This document shows, piece by piece, positions 54,025-63,515 of a stretch of DNA of 64,000 bases. Numbering within the stretch: the stretch's first letter is position 1; each line of letters opens with the position of its first letter. The stretch spans positions 1,585,009 to 1,649,008 of the forward strand of contig OY101125.1 in the NCBI GenBank assembly GCA_956465555.1, read 5' to 3'. This DNA is from Nitzschia sp. pyKryTriq1 (Eukaryota; Bacillariophyta; Bacillariophyceae; Bacillariales; Bacillariaceae). Below the pieces are notes generated by a model that worked only from the letters and a program-made list of their open reading frames with translations, did not search any database and was not told where the DNA came from. A program made the translations under genes and the position numbers.

Positions 54025-55260
54025 ATGCCTTCCCAAGAGCCGTTTTTAGAGGATAGTGCGTCTCCATCCTCGAAAGGCCCAGCGACGCCAAGTAGCGCTG
54101 CTCGAAGTCCAGCCCGTTCGCATGCTCATGCGCATGCTCATCATGATTACGAAAACCCTTGGGAAAGTGCGGCTAACGATCGTCTCTGGGACGCACCGTC
54201 TCCCATGGAGACCTCCACGACTGCCTTGCTGAACGGAGATACGAATCATCATCATCATCGTCTAGATGACGACTCATCATCATCATCGTGCAGTTCTCAA
54301 TGCTTTCAAATGATTCATGTCCTCGACATTCTCGCTGGGACGGGACTCGTTTTATATGTGGTACTCGTGTTACATGCTTCAGAAATGAATAAAGGAAAAC
54401 CACAACTGGAAAAGATTATTGCCATCCTCGACCTCTCCTTGGGATGCTTGTGGATCGTTCGTGGCGTCTTGGCCAAGGTGACACAATGTGGCGTCCGACT
54501 CAGTGCCATGATTAGTTCGGGCTTGGCCGTCTTTTATTTGATATTCGCACTGATTACGTGGATCATGGCCCTGACGCAAAAAGACAACGGCAAAGGCGGC
54601 AACGGCCACAATTGTCCCTTTTCTTCTTCTCATGCAGAAGACTGTTTCTACTTGGACGCGGCTCCCCTGGTATTTCTAGTATTGTTCCTTGCCTTGGTGG
54701 AAACGGTCCGTACACTTTGGATTCGAAAATGGATGCAACAAGAAGCGACCATGGAACGAGACATCTTGAATCAAAGTGAAGCCGTCTCCTCTCCGCATCA
54801 TCAACATCATCGTCATCATCCTAATACACCCTCCTCGCGACGAAATTCAAGTAGTAGTGCGCCTTGGTGGTGGAGTAGTAATCCTACAAGTACTGCTGGA
54901 AGACGATCCTCTTTCTTAACGTCGCCGCTACTACGAGGACGAGGACGACCGCAATGGAGCAGTGAAGGAGAACAGGATGCTTCGAATTATTATATGGATT
55001 CCGGAGTGGGAACGCCCCCTCCTCCTCCGGCACGACGAAGCAGAGGTTGGTGGCCGTTCTCAATCGTGTCATCATCCTCAAGAAGAAGAGGGTACGGAGG
55101 TGACGATGACAACTTGCGAGATGATGGATCGGTCGAGTATGCCAGTCTTAATGAAGATTGGGCGAGTCGATCGCAAGAAGATCCCTTTTGGTGGGCCGAC
55201 GACGAAAGTAATCATAATCATAATACTGGTGGAGGGACGCCGGCCACGAGGGAAGGGTAG
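54025..55260 (+). CDS. Four-TM protein of unknown function
   Basis: The likely start is the ATG at 54025 (MPSQEPFLEDSA), giving 411 residues; the frame stays open upstream to 53947. The first 95 residues are disordered, with Ala/His and Ser tracts. Four membrane segments follow: VLDILAGTGLVLYVVLVLHA, IIAILDLSLGCLWIVRGVLA, LSAMISSGLAVFYLIFALIT and LDAAPLVFLVLFLALVETV. A loop with two Cys (HNCPF and EDCFY) lies between TM3 and TM4 and could form a disulphide. The cytosolic C-terminal half is Ser, Arg, His and Asp-rich and carries DDGSVEYASLNEDWASRSQ. I recognise no family. Confidence 0.72.
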   Translation: MPSQEPFLEDSASPSSKGPATPSSAARSPARSHAHAHAHHDYENPWESAANDRLWDAPSPMETSTTALLNGDTNHHHHRLDDDSSSSSCSSQCFQMIHVLDILAGTGLVLYVVLVLHASEMNKGKPQLEKIIAILDLSLGCLWIVRGVLAKVTQCGVRLSAMISSGLAVFYLIFALITWIMALTQKDNGKGGNGHNCPFSSSHAEDCFYLDAAPLVFLVLFLALVETVRTLWIRKWMQQEATMERDILNQSEAVSSPHHQHHRHHPNTPSSRRNSSSSAPWWWSSNPTSTAGRRSSFLTSPLLRGRGRPQWSSEGEQDASNYYMDSGVGTPPPPPARRSRGWWPFSIVSSSSRRRGYGGDDDNLRDDGSVEYASLNEDWASRSQEDPFWWADDESNHNHNTGGGTPATREG

Positions 55261-56427
55261 AAATAATGTAGTAGTACTAAAGGGAAAGTAGTATTGATGT
55301 CATGTTATGTTATGTTTTGATATAGTATCTTCTTGTGTTTTTCATAGTAGTACCACCAGCACTGTTTTCTCGGCACTGCTCTCTCCTCTACCTACTACCT
55401 ACTAGTAGTAGCGAGTAGTAGTAGTAGCGAGTAGAGGACCGAGGAACTACTGCTCGTACGCATGTACTACAATTTGAGTATCGGAATCAAGCTACAGTAC
55501 TACAGTACGAGTAGTATAGAAGAAGTTCGGCGTACTCTATGACTCACCTCTAGTAGAGGTAGAGAGTAGTAGGAGTTTGAAATTACTATTAGACCATGGT
55601 TTTACTACTAGTAGGCCTTGGTGAGGACTCTTTCTTCCTTCCATGTTCGTAGTATTATTACTACTAGCAGTCTGCTTGCGCTCTACTCTACTAGTACTCT
55701 CTACAATGACTCAACGCGAGTACTACTACTACTGTAGCTACTAGTCGTAGAACGAGCGACAGGGCCAGTTGTTCGATTGTCGGCTCATGCTGCTGCTGCT
55801 GCTGCTGGTGGTGGTGGTGGTGAATACGATCAAATAGTGCTGGTGGTATATCATACCGGTACCGATACGATAAGAGAGGACGGTCGTCACGTTAGCTTGT
55901 CTACTAGCTAGCTAGTAGCACAGTATATCGTAGTTTACAAGCTACATGACTTCCCATCAAGCACAACTTTCATCATCTGTACCTATTGTTCTATCATAAT
56001 GTCTACTCTCTACTGATAAAGCTTACGCTGTGGCTGCTTGGATAGTAGACTAGACTAGACTAAGTCTAGTCGAGTAGAGTTTGAACTTGGAACTTGAAAA
56101 TAAACGATATGGATCAAGAATTTATAATATGACGCCGTCAACAAGACTAGTAGTAGTGGACAAAGGATAACTGTGGGCGTCGCCATGAAACGAATCAAAC
56201 ATGCTGCAACTGACTGACGGATGGTGTGTGTGTATGGTATGTGTGTATGGAATCTCTAGAGTAGAGTAGAACTTCATAATTCCGCGCAGAGAAGAATAAC
56301 AGGAGGAGGATGGATGTAATGCGACATGCGGTGCCGTATTGTGATGCGAATGAATCCTCCTCCTCGACAGGAAAAACGTAGGAGTGAAAATGGAAAACGG
56401 CAAGCAATAAGCCTCCTCTCTCTCTCT
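55261..56427. other. Intergenic region between convergent genes
   Basis: CTA/TAG palindromes (55385-55740), a CTG/TGG repeat (55790-55822) and TACCGGTA near 55855. No gene is seen. Confidence 0.5.
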
Positions 56428-56661
56428 CTAATCAGCACCCGCCGTAGTCGCTGTATTGGCACCTCCCCCGCCGGATGCCCCTTCGTCTTCTTTTGCTTCC
56501 ACAGGTTTCGGACGCAGCAACGGATGCTCCGCTCGCGGGACATATCCTTTCGGAGCTTCCCCCTTTTGTTGTTGTCGCTTCTTATCGTGTTTTAACATGA
56601 CATGCACGGAATCATCCACCGTCTGCAGCCGCGTATCGTGTGACGAAGCTCCGCAACCCAT
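56428..56661 (-). CDS. Small protein with N-terminal acylation signal
   Basis: A 77-residue ORF starting MGCGASSHDT. Gly2 with Ser at position 6 fits N-myristoylation, and Cys3 beside it is a palmitoylation site, so the protein is probably held on the plasma or endomembrane. The middle is basic (LKHDKKRQQQKGEAPKGYVP) with a PRAEHPLLRPKP segment, and the tail is Gly/Ala/Thr-rich. The ORF is short but has a clean start and non-repetitive core. Function unknown; an adaptor or anchor role is inference. Confidence 0.6.
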   Translation of the reverse strand: MGCGASSHDTRLQTVDDSVHVMLKHDKKRQQQKGEAPKGYVPRAEHPLLRPKPVEAKEDEGASGGGGANTATTAGAD

Positions 56662-57398
56662 TCTGAATTCTATTCTGGTTGACTTTTGGGAAGCGTATAT
56701 ACTGACTGATTTCGTTCTGTACTGTCGAAACGATACATGTGTCCGATCAAACGATCAATGAATCAATAGAAAAGCAAGCAAGCAAGCAAGTAATGAAAAC
56801 AGCAAGCGAAACCGTGAGATTAAGAAGCTCGAGAGCCAACGCAACGCAACGCAACGCAAACACAACGCAAACACAACGCAACGCTCTTCAAGTTCAGGCA
56901 AAGCAAACACCCAACACCCAACACCCAACGCACCTATTGTATTACTGAAGCTCCAGTCCAAAGAATAACACCGCACGTCGGCAGTCCAAGCAATAATTAA
57001 CTCGTTGCTTCCGCACTTGATTGCCACTGATGTTGCTTGTTGCACTCCGAAAGGGAATAAAGCACTCCGCAATTGCACCGACCGGCCGCGAGATGCAATT
57101 TCAGAGTCATGAATTTTGTCATGCAACATTGGGTAGAACAAAAAGGCGCAAACAACCCACAGACGCGCCCATTCGTCCTCTTTCCTCTTTTGCTCTCACA
57201 CGGCCAATCGCCATCGTCGCTCGCGTTGCGTCGCGTCGCGCCGTGTCGCTGCAGTTCATCCAACGGCCGCCGCCCCCGCACCGGCGACCGTGGAAATTTC
57301 GTCATGTCGTTGTGGAGTCACTTCTTTACGTTCATTGGCTCTTTGGCAGATCGGTGTTCGATACTCTGTCCAATCAGTGCGTGCCAGGGCTACCATAC

Positions 57399-57470
57399 CA
57401 GGAGGAGCCAGGAGAGAGGAGGGGAGAGAGGAGGGGAGAGGGGAGGCGGGAGAGGGGAGGGGAGAGAAGC
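57399..57470 (+). repeat. Polypurine GA/GGA tract
   Basis: About 70 bases almost entirely G and A on the plus strand, built on GGGGAGAGGA units, with only two or three pyrimidines. Confidence 0.8.
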
Positions 57471-57651
57471 GCTCGCAGGCGCTGCGACATAAGACCCGAC
57501 ATAAGACCCGACATGAGATGAGGCGGCGGACGATAGAAGCGTGCCGTGTGGAAGCGGAATCATCCCTTCTACTGGGTAAAAGCTTGCAAATCGCCTTTGA
57601 TACATACAACGTGCATGGAAAGGGGATGAATATAATATTACGACGGCGAAA

Positions 57652-57834
57652 TTGTTGATGCCGGAATGGAAGACGAAATCAGCGATTCTGAAAGTAGTTA
57701 TGCATGCCGATGGCAAGACTGTTGTGAGTGGGGGTGCCGACTCAAAGCTTGTTTTGAAGACGATCCTTGCACCTTTCCTCGAACGTAATGAGTCGCCTAT
57801 TTCATTCGGCTTGCAGTGGATATTTGGACAATGA
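57652..57834 (+). pseudogene. Possible WD-repeat gene remnant
   Basis: A 60-codon frame contains VVMHADGKTVVSGGADSKLV, close to one WD40 repeat (the HxDGxxxxSGGxD pattern). No further repeats are in frame upstream or downstream, so at most it is a fragment. A chance match is possible. Confidence 0.3.
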
Positions 57835-58655
57835 CGGCAGCCTTCCGTGACTTGTCAGATCATCGAGTTACTGTACGACGTAGTCTCATCGAACCATCGA
57901 AGCCCTGTACTTTCATGGGAAGAATGGAGTGACTGACTGCGAAGGACATTGCACCGTTTGTCATTCAGTAGCGTATCGAAGAAGACCACTCGAACAGTCA
58001 GGGACGAAGGGGACATGGGCGATCATCATGACGGAGAAGCGAGTGCGGTGCATGAACATCGAGAAAGGCGATTGGCTGATGATGTTTACCTTCCAGATGA
58101 AGGCCCGGCCGATCCGTACTATGGAGTTTTTGGCAAACCGCTCCCGCACCCGCAGAGGATCCCGTCTAGGTCGATTTCGATTCCATGCCGACTCAGCTGA
58201 TATTGGCTTCGGTCGTCGCTCAATCGGCGTGGATGGCGTTTTCGCCGACATGTACTAGTTGTTTTGCCATCGTACCAGTACCGGTACCGACATCAGATCA
58301 AGCAACTTGCATTCATCGAGCCCGTCTACGCCGTCCATGATGGGAAACTTGACATACGGAATGCGCAAGGCTTCTTTGGTATCCAAGAAAAGGATATCTT
58401 GAAGACTGTCGCCTCGTATTGTCGTTTCCTCGAATAATAAATCCTTCTGCAGGCGCAAATGGATTTCAAGAATAGTAGTTGATGGTATCGCTGTGGACGA
58501 AGTGATCGATTTGCGCATCCATACAGTAAACCAAGTATTGAAAAGAGCGTTGTAAGACACTTGGCATACGATTATCCTTCATGATTGACGTAAACTCGTA
58601 CATCTGCATCATCGGTAGATGTTCCTTTAAATTTCATCTCTACGTTTACTGGCTA

Positions 58656-60887
58656 CTAGACGATATCTCGTCCCCACGACGGCTTATCGCCCTCATCGTC
58701 GTCATCGTCCTCCTCCTCCCCCGCAGTAAATTGATCTTCGTGTTTCCCAACCGCATCAAAATCCGGATCGTCTTCTATATTTTCATCATCGTCATCTTCG
58801 ATACGAAAATGGTTCCGATTATCGTCTTCCCCGTCGTAATCGTTTTCGTCAGCATCATGTTGTGCGCCTTCTCTAGTAGTAGATGTCTCGTAGTCCACAA
58901 ATAAGGAGTCCCTGACAATGGATGAATGCGACAGTCGACCACCACTTCGAGTACCGGTGCTGGTGGACGTTTCCGTACCGAGTCCTTTTCCATTGGCCAA
59001 GTCGCCGATATAGGAACCATGCCATCCTCCCGTGGCCGAATGACGAACGTCAATATCTTCCAAATCAAAGGCGTGTAGATAAGAGAAGACCGCTGCGCGT
59101 TCCGTGACGCGCTCCTGCTTTCTTGATCTAGCAATATATCCAATGATCAAGACGAGAGCCAATACGACAATGGCAATGATCATACCAATGCCACCTCCCG
59201 TCCCTCCTTGTTCGACGAGGGGTGTTCGATCATCGTTTTTGTGACCTATTCCACGTCCATCGCCTCCATCCGTGGCGGATGCACCATCGTCCGTTCGTTT
59301 CGGTACCTGAATCGGGACAGACCCACCTGCATTCTCCTTGCCAGACGTTTCAGTAGTGGTCCACGAGACTTGTCCTGTTGCACCATTCATAGCCACGACA
59401 AAGACTTCTGTGCCCTTGTGGTTCGTCGCTTGTAAATCACCCGTGGTATCTCCAAACAAGACAATATTGCCATCCTTCAAAACAGCCATTCCACTGCCGC
59501 TCTGTGCCAGTCGATCTTGTCCTTGTGTTCCGATTTGACGTACCCAATCGCTATGTCCATCACTCATTTGAGCACGTACAACAAAGACATCGTCTTGTCC
59601 CATACTGGTGGTACCAACACTTCCACCATAGCTACCTCCGTTTTTGACAATTCCAGCCATGTACACTACCTTGCTATTCTCGTCCACGTCGCATGCCACA
59701 CCGTAAGCACTTTGAGAAAAGACGTAGGATTCTTCCCAAATAGTCGCAAGTGTTATGGCATTGACTTTCGCCAAGAACGGGATGGACTTGGAATTGTTAC
59801 TTTCGATAGGCGCGTAGAATCCCGCCACGTAGAACTCGTCGGCGTCTGGACTCCCGACACAAATCGTTTCAATAGACGTATCCATGTAGGCTCCTCGACT
59901 GTAGCGTTGGACACTTGGTACTGCCGAGGTTGATGCTTCCAGTCGTCCGGTTTCGGGATTCAATTTAGACACAAACCCATTCAAACAAAAGTCATCAACA
60001 GACTTCGAAGCAGTTCCATTGTAGGCCTCCGCTGTGCCAAAGGCAGGTCCTTGTCCCCGAGTATTTCCAACGAGAAGCAACGATCCGTGATTCCAAATCA
60101 TGGTGGACAAGCGGATAGACTGCTTGTGCGGGACGCCATTGTCTTGCTTCGCAATTGGCGTCAATCCAAAGGGTTTGCGCCAATTCGTAGTTAGTTTGTG
60201 ACTCAGAGGATCGTATTCGAGACGTTCGACTTGGACGAAGTATTGCGATCCAAACTTATCGATTCCACCGGGCGTCAAATTGGGAATTTCCGAGTTCGAC
60301 TTGGTAAAGGCATTCGTTAAGGCACTCGATTCCGACTGAAGACTGGCGACATATATGTAGTTGACGCTATTGGGATCTCGAACAATAGCGCGAGGAGATT
60401 GGATGGTGTCTTGATGCATCAAGTTTCCTCCCGATCCCACCAGTTGGGCGGCCGAAGGAAGTCCATTCTGGAACTTGACCGGTACTATAACTCCATATTG
60501 CGTCGCCTTGTTGGATCCCTTGACGCGAGTATTCGTATAGAGTCCTCCTTCCTCCGTATCCGCCACTAACAATACTGTATCGGTGTTGTAAAGAAGCAAA
60601 TCTTGACAAATGGCCGGTTCCGGAAGCACCAGTTTGGCCAAGAATTGCATCGTTGCTGGCTTGAGAATACTCATCCAACACGCATTCACCCCGACTTGAC
60701 CCGTCAGATACAATAATTCTTGATTCGGTTCCCATCGCATGGCGCTCGCAAAGGACGTGTCGCCAAAATGAGTCTGCACTGCCGCCTTATTGTTATTACT
60801 TTGAGCCACAACCATCGCGATGTTGTTGTTATTCGTCAGAATAAGGGCCGATAAATAATAAGTGGCGAGAATCACAATGTTCTTCAT
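58656..60887 (-). CDS. Type I membrane protein with secreted propeller-like ectodomain
   Basis: A 743-residue single-exon protein. A signal peptide (MKNIVILATYYLSALIL) precedes an ectodomain of about 500 residues with recurring strands such as ELLYLTGQV, NYIYVASLQ, DEFYVAGFYA, VVYMAGIV and NIVLFGDTTGDL, consistent with a beta-propeller. One TM segment (GMIIAIVVLALVLIIGYIA) follows near residue 575. The cytosolic tail begins HAFDLEDIDVRHSATGGWHG, a motif that I believe recurs after the TM segment in many diatom membrane proteins. The end is a long Asp/Glu tract. It is probably a surface or endomembrane receptor-like protein; ligand and partner are unknown. Confidence 0.75.
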   Translation of the reverse strand: MKNIVILATYYLSALILTNNNNIAMVVAQSNNNKAAVQTHFGDTSFASAMRWEPNQELLYLTGQVGVNACWMSILKPATMQFLAKLVLPEPAICQDLLLYNTDTVLLVADTEEGGLYTNTRVKGSNKATQYGVIVPVKFQNGLPSAAQLVGSGGNLMHQDTIQSPRAIVRDPNSVNYIYVASLQSESSALTNAFTKSNSEIPNLTPGGIDKFGSQYFVQVERLEYDPLSHKLTTNWRKPFGLTPIAKQDNGVPHKQSIRLSTMIWNHGSLLLVGNTRGQGPAFGTAEAYNGTASKSVDDFCLNGFVSKLNPETGRLEASTSAVPSVQRYSRGAYMDTSIETICVGSPDADEFYVAGFYAPIESNNSKSIPFLAKVNAITLATIWEESYVFSQSAYGVACDVDENSKVVYMAGIVKNGGSYGGSVGTTSMGQDDVFVVRAQMSDGHSDWVRQIGTQGQDRLAQSGSGMAVLKDGNIVLFGDTTGDLQATNHKGTEVFVVAMNGATGQVSWTTTETSGKENAGGSVPIQVPKRTDDGASATDGGDGRGIGHKNDDRTPLVEQGGTGGGIGMIIAIVVLALVLIIGYIARSRKQERVTERAAVFSYLHAFDLEDIDVRHSATGGWHGSYIGDLANGKGLGTETSTSTGTRSGGRLSHSSIVRDSLFVDYETSTTREGAQHDADENDYDGEDDNRNHFRIEDDDDENIEDDPDFDAVGKHEDQFTAGEEEDDDDDEGDKPSWGRDIV

Positions 60888-61393
60888 GATTGATGTGATT
60901 ATGCGACTTGCTGTAACCGACTATAATTGCAAGGGATACGCTACCACTCGATGGTGTTGGGTTGCGTATATTGTTGTGATTGCTGCTGTTGTTTGGTGCA
61001 ACAAGAAGTGTTATGTTCTTAGCGAAGACCGATGATGAATGAAAGGAAAGTTGCGCACAAAAAGGTCATTGTGATGTTTGTAATGGTTGTTCTTGCAAAG
61101 TGTATTGGAATTCTCGACAAAAATTACGCGGGATCCAACCGTTGGTTGGATTCTTCGACTTGGTGGACCACGCTGTCGAGCTCTTCTTAGCGTTCTGAAT
61201 TTGCTGGCGTCACATCATACACACGACGACCTCACGCACGCCCAGAACGCCGGTCAGTCTTTTAGGCTTCTTACCAACATGTAGGCGGAAAAGATGTGAC
61301 ATCCAAAAGACATCCCGGCGGGGGGAAGTTCTCGCCACAAGAGCAATGCCGCGCGAGCGCGCTATCGCTCCATCCATCCATCCATCCATCCAG
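60888..61393. other. Start of the subtelomeric region
   Basis: Upstream side of the last gene. It holds a GTTGTT/GCTGTT run (60970-60995) and a CATC repeat just before the 54-bp repeats. I see no gene from here to the window end. Confidence 0.5.
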
Positions 61394-61530
61394 TTGCACT
61401 GTGTGCGACAACCGAAAATACTTAGAGTCTACTTGAAGTCTCATGGTTTGCACTGTGTGGGACAACCGAAAATACTTAATGTCTACTTGAAGTCTCGTAG
61501 TGTGCACTGTCTGCGACAACCAAAAAATAC
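61394..61530. repeat. 54-bp subtelomeric tandem repeat
   Basis: About two and a half copies with 54-bp period. Each starts with TGCACTGTGTGCGACAACC-like sequence and contains AATACTTA and TGTCTACTTGAAGTCTC. A lone start of the unit recurs at about 62693-62715. Confidence 0.9.
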
Positions 61531-61794
61531 GTCATCATATAGTAAGAAGAAGTAGCTTGGGTGCGGAGGCGGCATGCATGCATGAGAATGCATCCAGCAT
61601 CGAAGAACAAAAAACAGAAGCCGAAGAACAGTCATCTTTGGAATGATTCGGAAGAAATCATTTCGACAGGGAAACGATTTCATAATAAAAGCAATGGACG
61701 ATTTCGACAGCGGTGTTTTCGAAACGACGCCGGAAGAGGATCACATGTACCTCGCCGAGGTTCAGAGATTGGAGAAGGAGAAATGTATAAAGTG

Positions 61795-62118
61795 GAAGTA
61801 ATACTAGCAGTACGAATAGTAGATGTACTACTAGCAGTAGTAGTAAAAGTAGTAGGAGTAACACTATAGTACTTAGTAGTAGTATTGTAGTAGTAGTATT
61901 ATTATAGTGACAGTGGTATCAGTAGTAGTAGTCGTAATGGGGTTGGGTAATTGGAAGTCGGAAGTCGGAAATTGGAAAAAGGAAACATGGAAAAATGGGA
62001 ATAGGAACATGGGCAAGTGGAATTAGGAACAAGGGCAAGTGGGATTAGGAACAAGGGTAAGTAGGATTAGTGAGTTAGCAACAAGGTATAGTAGTAGTAG
62101 CAGAGGAGTAGTAGTGTG
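61795..62118. repeat. Subtelomeric repeat block, left copy
   Basis: Contains three modules reused downstream: AGTAATACTAGCAGTACGAA (again at about 62138), TAGTGACAGTGGTATCAGTA (again at about 62916), and the 180-bp stretch 61939-62118 that is repeated at 62517-62696. Confidence 0.85.
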
Positions 62119-62496
62119 TCTCAGATGGATACCGGAAGTAATACTAGCAGTACGAATAGTAGGTGTACTACTAGCAGTAGTAGTAAAAGTAGTAGTAGTA
62201 ACACTAATAGTAGTACCAGTAGTAGCAGTACTACTAGTAGCAGTACTAGTAGTAGCACTACTAGTAGTAACAGTAGTAGCAGAAGACGTAATAGCATTAG
62301 TTCAGTACACATCGTACTAGATGAGGAGTGGCTATGACAATAACGTAGAGGAGTATGAATAGTAGTTGTACTAGTAGCATACTCAGCGATGGTGGTGTAG
62401 GTCCGCGCGGGTGGTGTTCCCATTGCTGTTCCTTCCTTTTTAGAAGCAGTACATGAGTAGTACAGTAGTATGGTAGGAGCGCGGTAGCAGTGGTAG

Positions 62497-62525
62497 TTGG
62501 GGTTGGGGTTGGGGTTGGGGTTGGG
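62497..62525 (+). repeat. Interstitial TTGGGG repeats
   Basis: Four TTGGGG units plus TTGGG at the left edge of the right-hand 180-bp copy. The left-hand copy has only one full unit at the same place. Confidence 0.95.
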
Positions 62526-62696
62526 TAATTGGAAGTCGGAAGTCGGAAATTGGAAAAAGGAAACATGGAAAAATGGGAATAGGAACATGGGCAAGTGGAA
62601 TTAGGAACAAGGGCAAGTGGGATTAGGAACAAGGGTAAGTAGGATTAGTGAGTTAGCAACAAGGTATAGTAGTAGTAGCAGAGGAGTAGTAGTGTG
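62517..62696. repeat. Subtelomeric direct repeat, right copy
   Basis: Matches 61939-62118 with a constant offset of 578 bp and no difference that I can see. It begins at TTGGGTAATTGGAAGTCGGA and ends at GAGTAGTAGTGTG. Confidence 0.92.
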
Positions 62697-62832
62697 CACT
62701 GCGTGCGACAACCGAAAAAGAAGCAGTACATTAGTAGTACAGTAGTATTGTAGGAGTGCGGTAGCAGTGGTAGTCGTATGTGATTTTTATATATTTATCA
62801 TGGCCGGCAAAATTTTACATATGTTCATACAA

Positions 62833-63090
62833 GGGAGGTCAGAGGTTCGAGAGGCGATATATTTTGCATTTTGCTTTTTTCATGGTAGTAGTAGTATTGT
62901 AGTAGTAGTATTATTCTAGTGACAGTGGTATCAGTAGTAGTAGTCGTAATGTATTTCAACAGGGAGGTCAGAGGTTCGAGAGGCGATATATTTTGCATTT
63001 TGCTTTTTTCATGTATCTGAAGATGGAGAAAAAAACGTCGAGGTCGCTGGTTCGATACGCGATTTATTTAGCTTTTTACTTTTTTCATGT
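62833..63090. repeat. GGTTCGA repeat units ending in a T-run
   Basis: Two near-identical units (about 62833-62884 and 62960-63013) read GGGAGGTCAGAGGTTCGAGA and end GCTTTTTTCATG. A third, diverged unit lies at 63035-63090 with CTGGTTCGATACGCGAT and again a T-run. Confidence 0.8.
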
Positions 63091-63119
63091 GTGTGTGTCT
63101 GTGTGTGTCTCTGTGTGTG

Positions 63120-63515
63120 TACTTTTTTCAAGGTAGGTAAGTTAACTTATGTTAATACTAATACTAATATTACTAATACTAATAGTTAATAGGTACTTAA
63201 TAGGTTAATAGGTACTTAAGTAAGTTAAGTTATGTTAATACTAATACTAATATTAATAATACTAATAGTTAATAGTACTTAATAGGTTAACTAAGTACTT
63301 AGGTAAGTTAATAGGTACTTAAGTAACTTAAGTTATGTTAATACTAATACTAATATTAATAATACTAATAGTTAATAGTACTTAATAGGTTAACTAAGTA
63401 CTTAGGTAAGTTAACTTACGTTGGGGTTAAGTTAAGTTGGGTTAGGGTTAAGTTGGGTTAGGGTTAAGTTAAATTAAGTTAAATTAAGTTAAATTAAGGT
63501 TAAATTACAGTTAAC
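63120..63515. repeat. TTAA-rich subtelomeric repeats and degenerate telomeric units
   Basis: Three copies, about 90-110 bp apart, contain TTATGTTAATACTAATACTA and TAGGTTAACTAAGTACTTAG. From 63421 the sequence turns into GGGTTAAG, TTAGGG (63442-63447 and 63458-63463) and AAATTAAG units that lead into the terminal array. Confidence 0.8.

Larger units (their letters stand above)
56662..58655. other. Two-kb region with no intact gene
   Basis: Includes an ACGCA repeat (56838-56880), a purine-only stretch (about 57399-57470), a CGACATAAGACC repeat (57485-57512) and a possible WD-repeat fragment (separate entry). A 102-codon minus ORF at 58255-58560 has protein-like composition but no recognised match. 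Confidence 0.45.

Noticed and set aside
58255-58560. 102-codon minus ORF with protein-like composition
   Set aside because: No motif, no neighbouring exon and no conserved partner could be found by eye.
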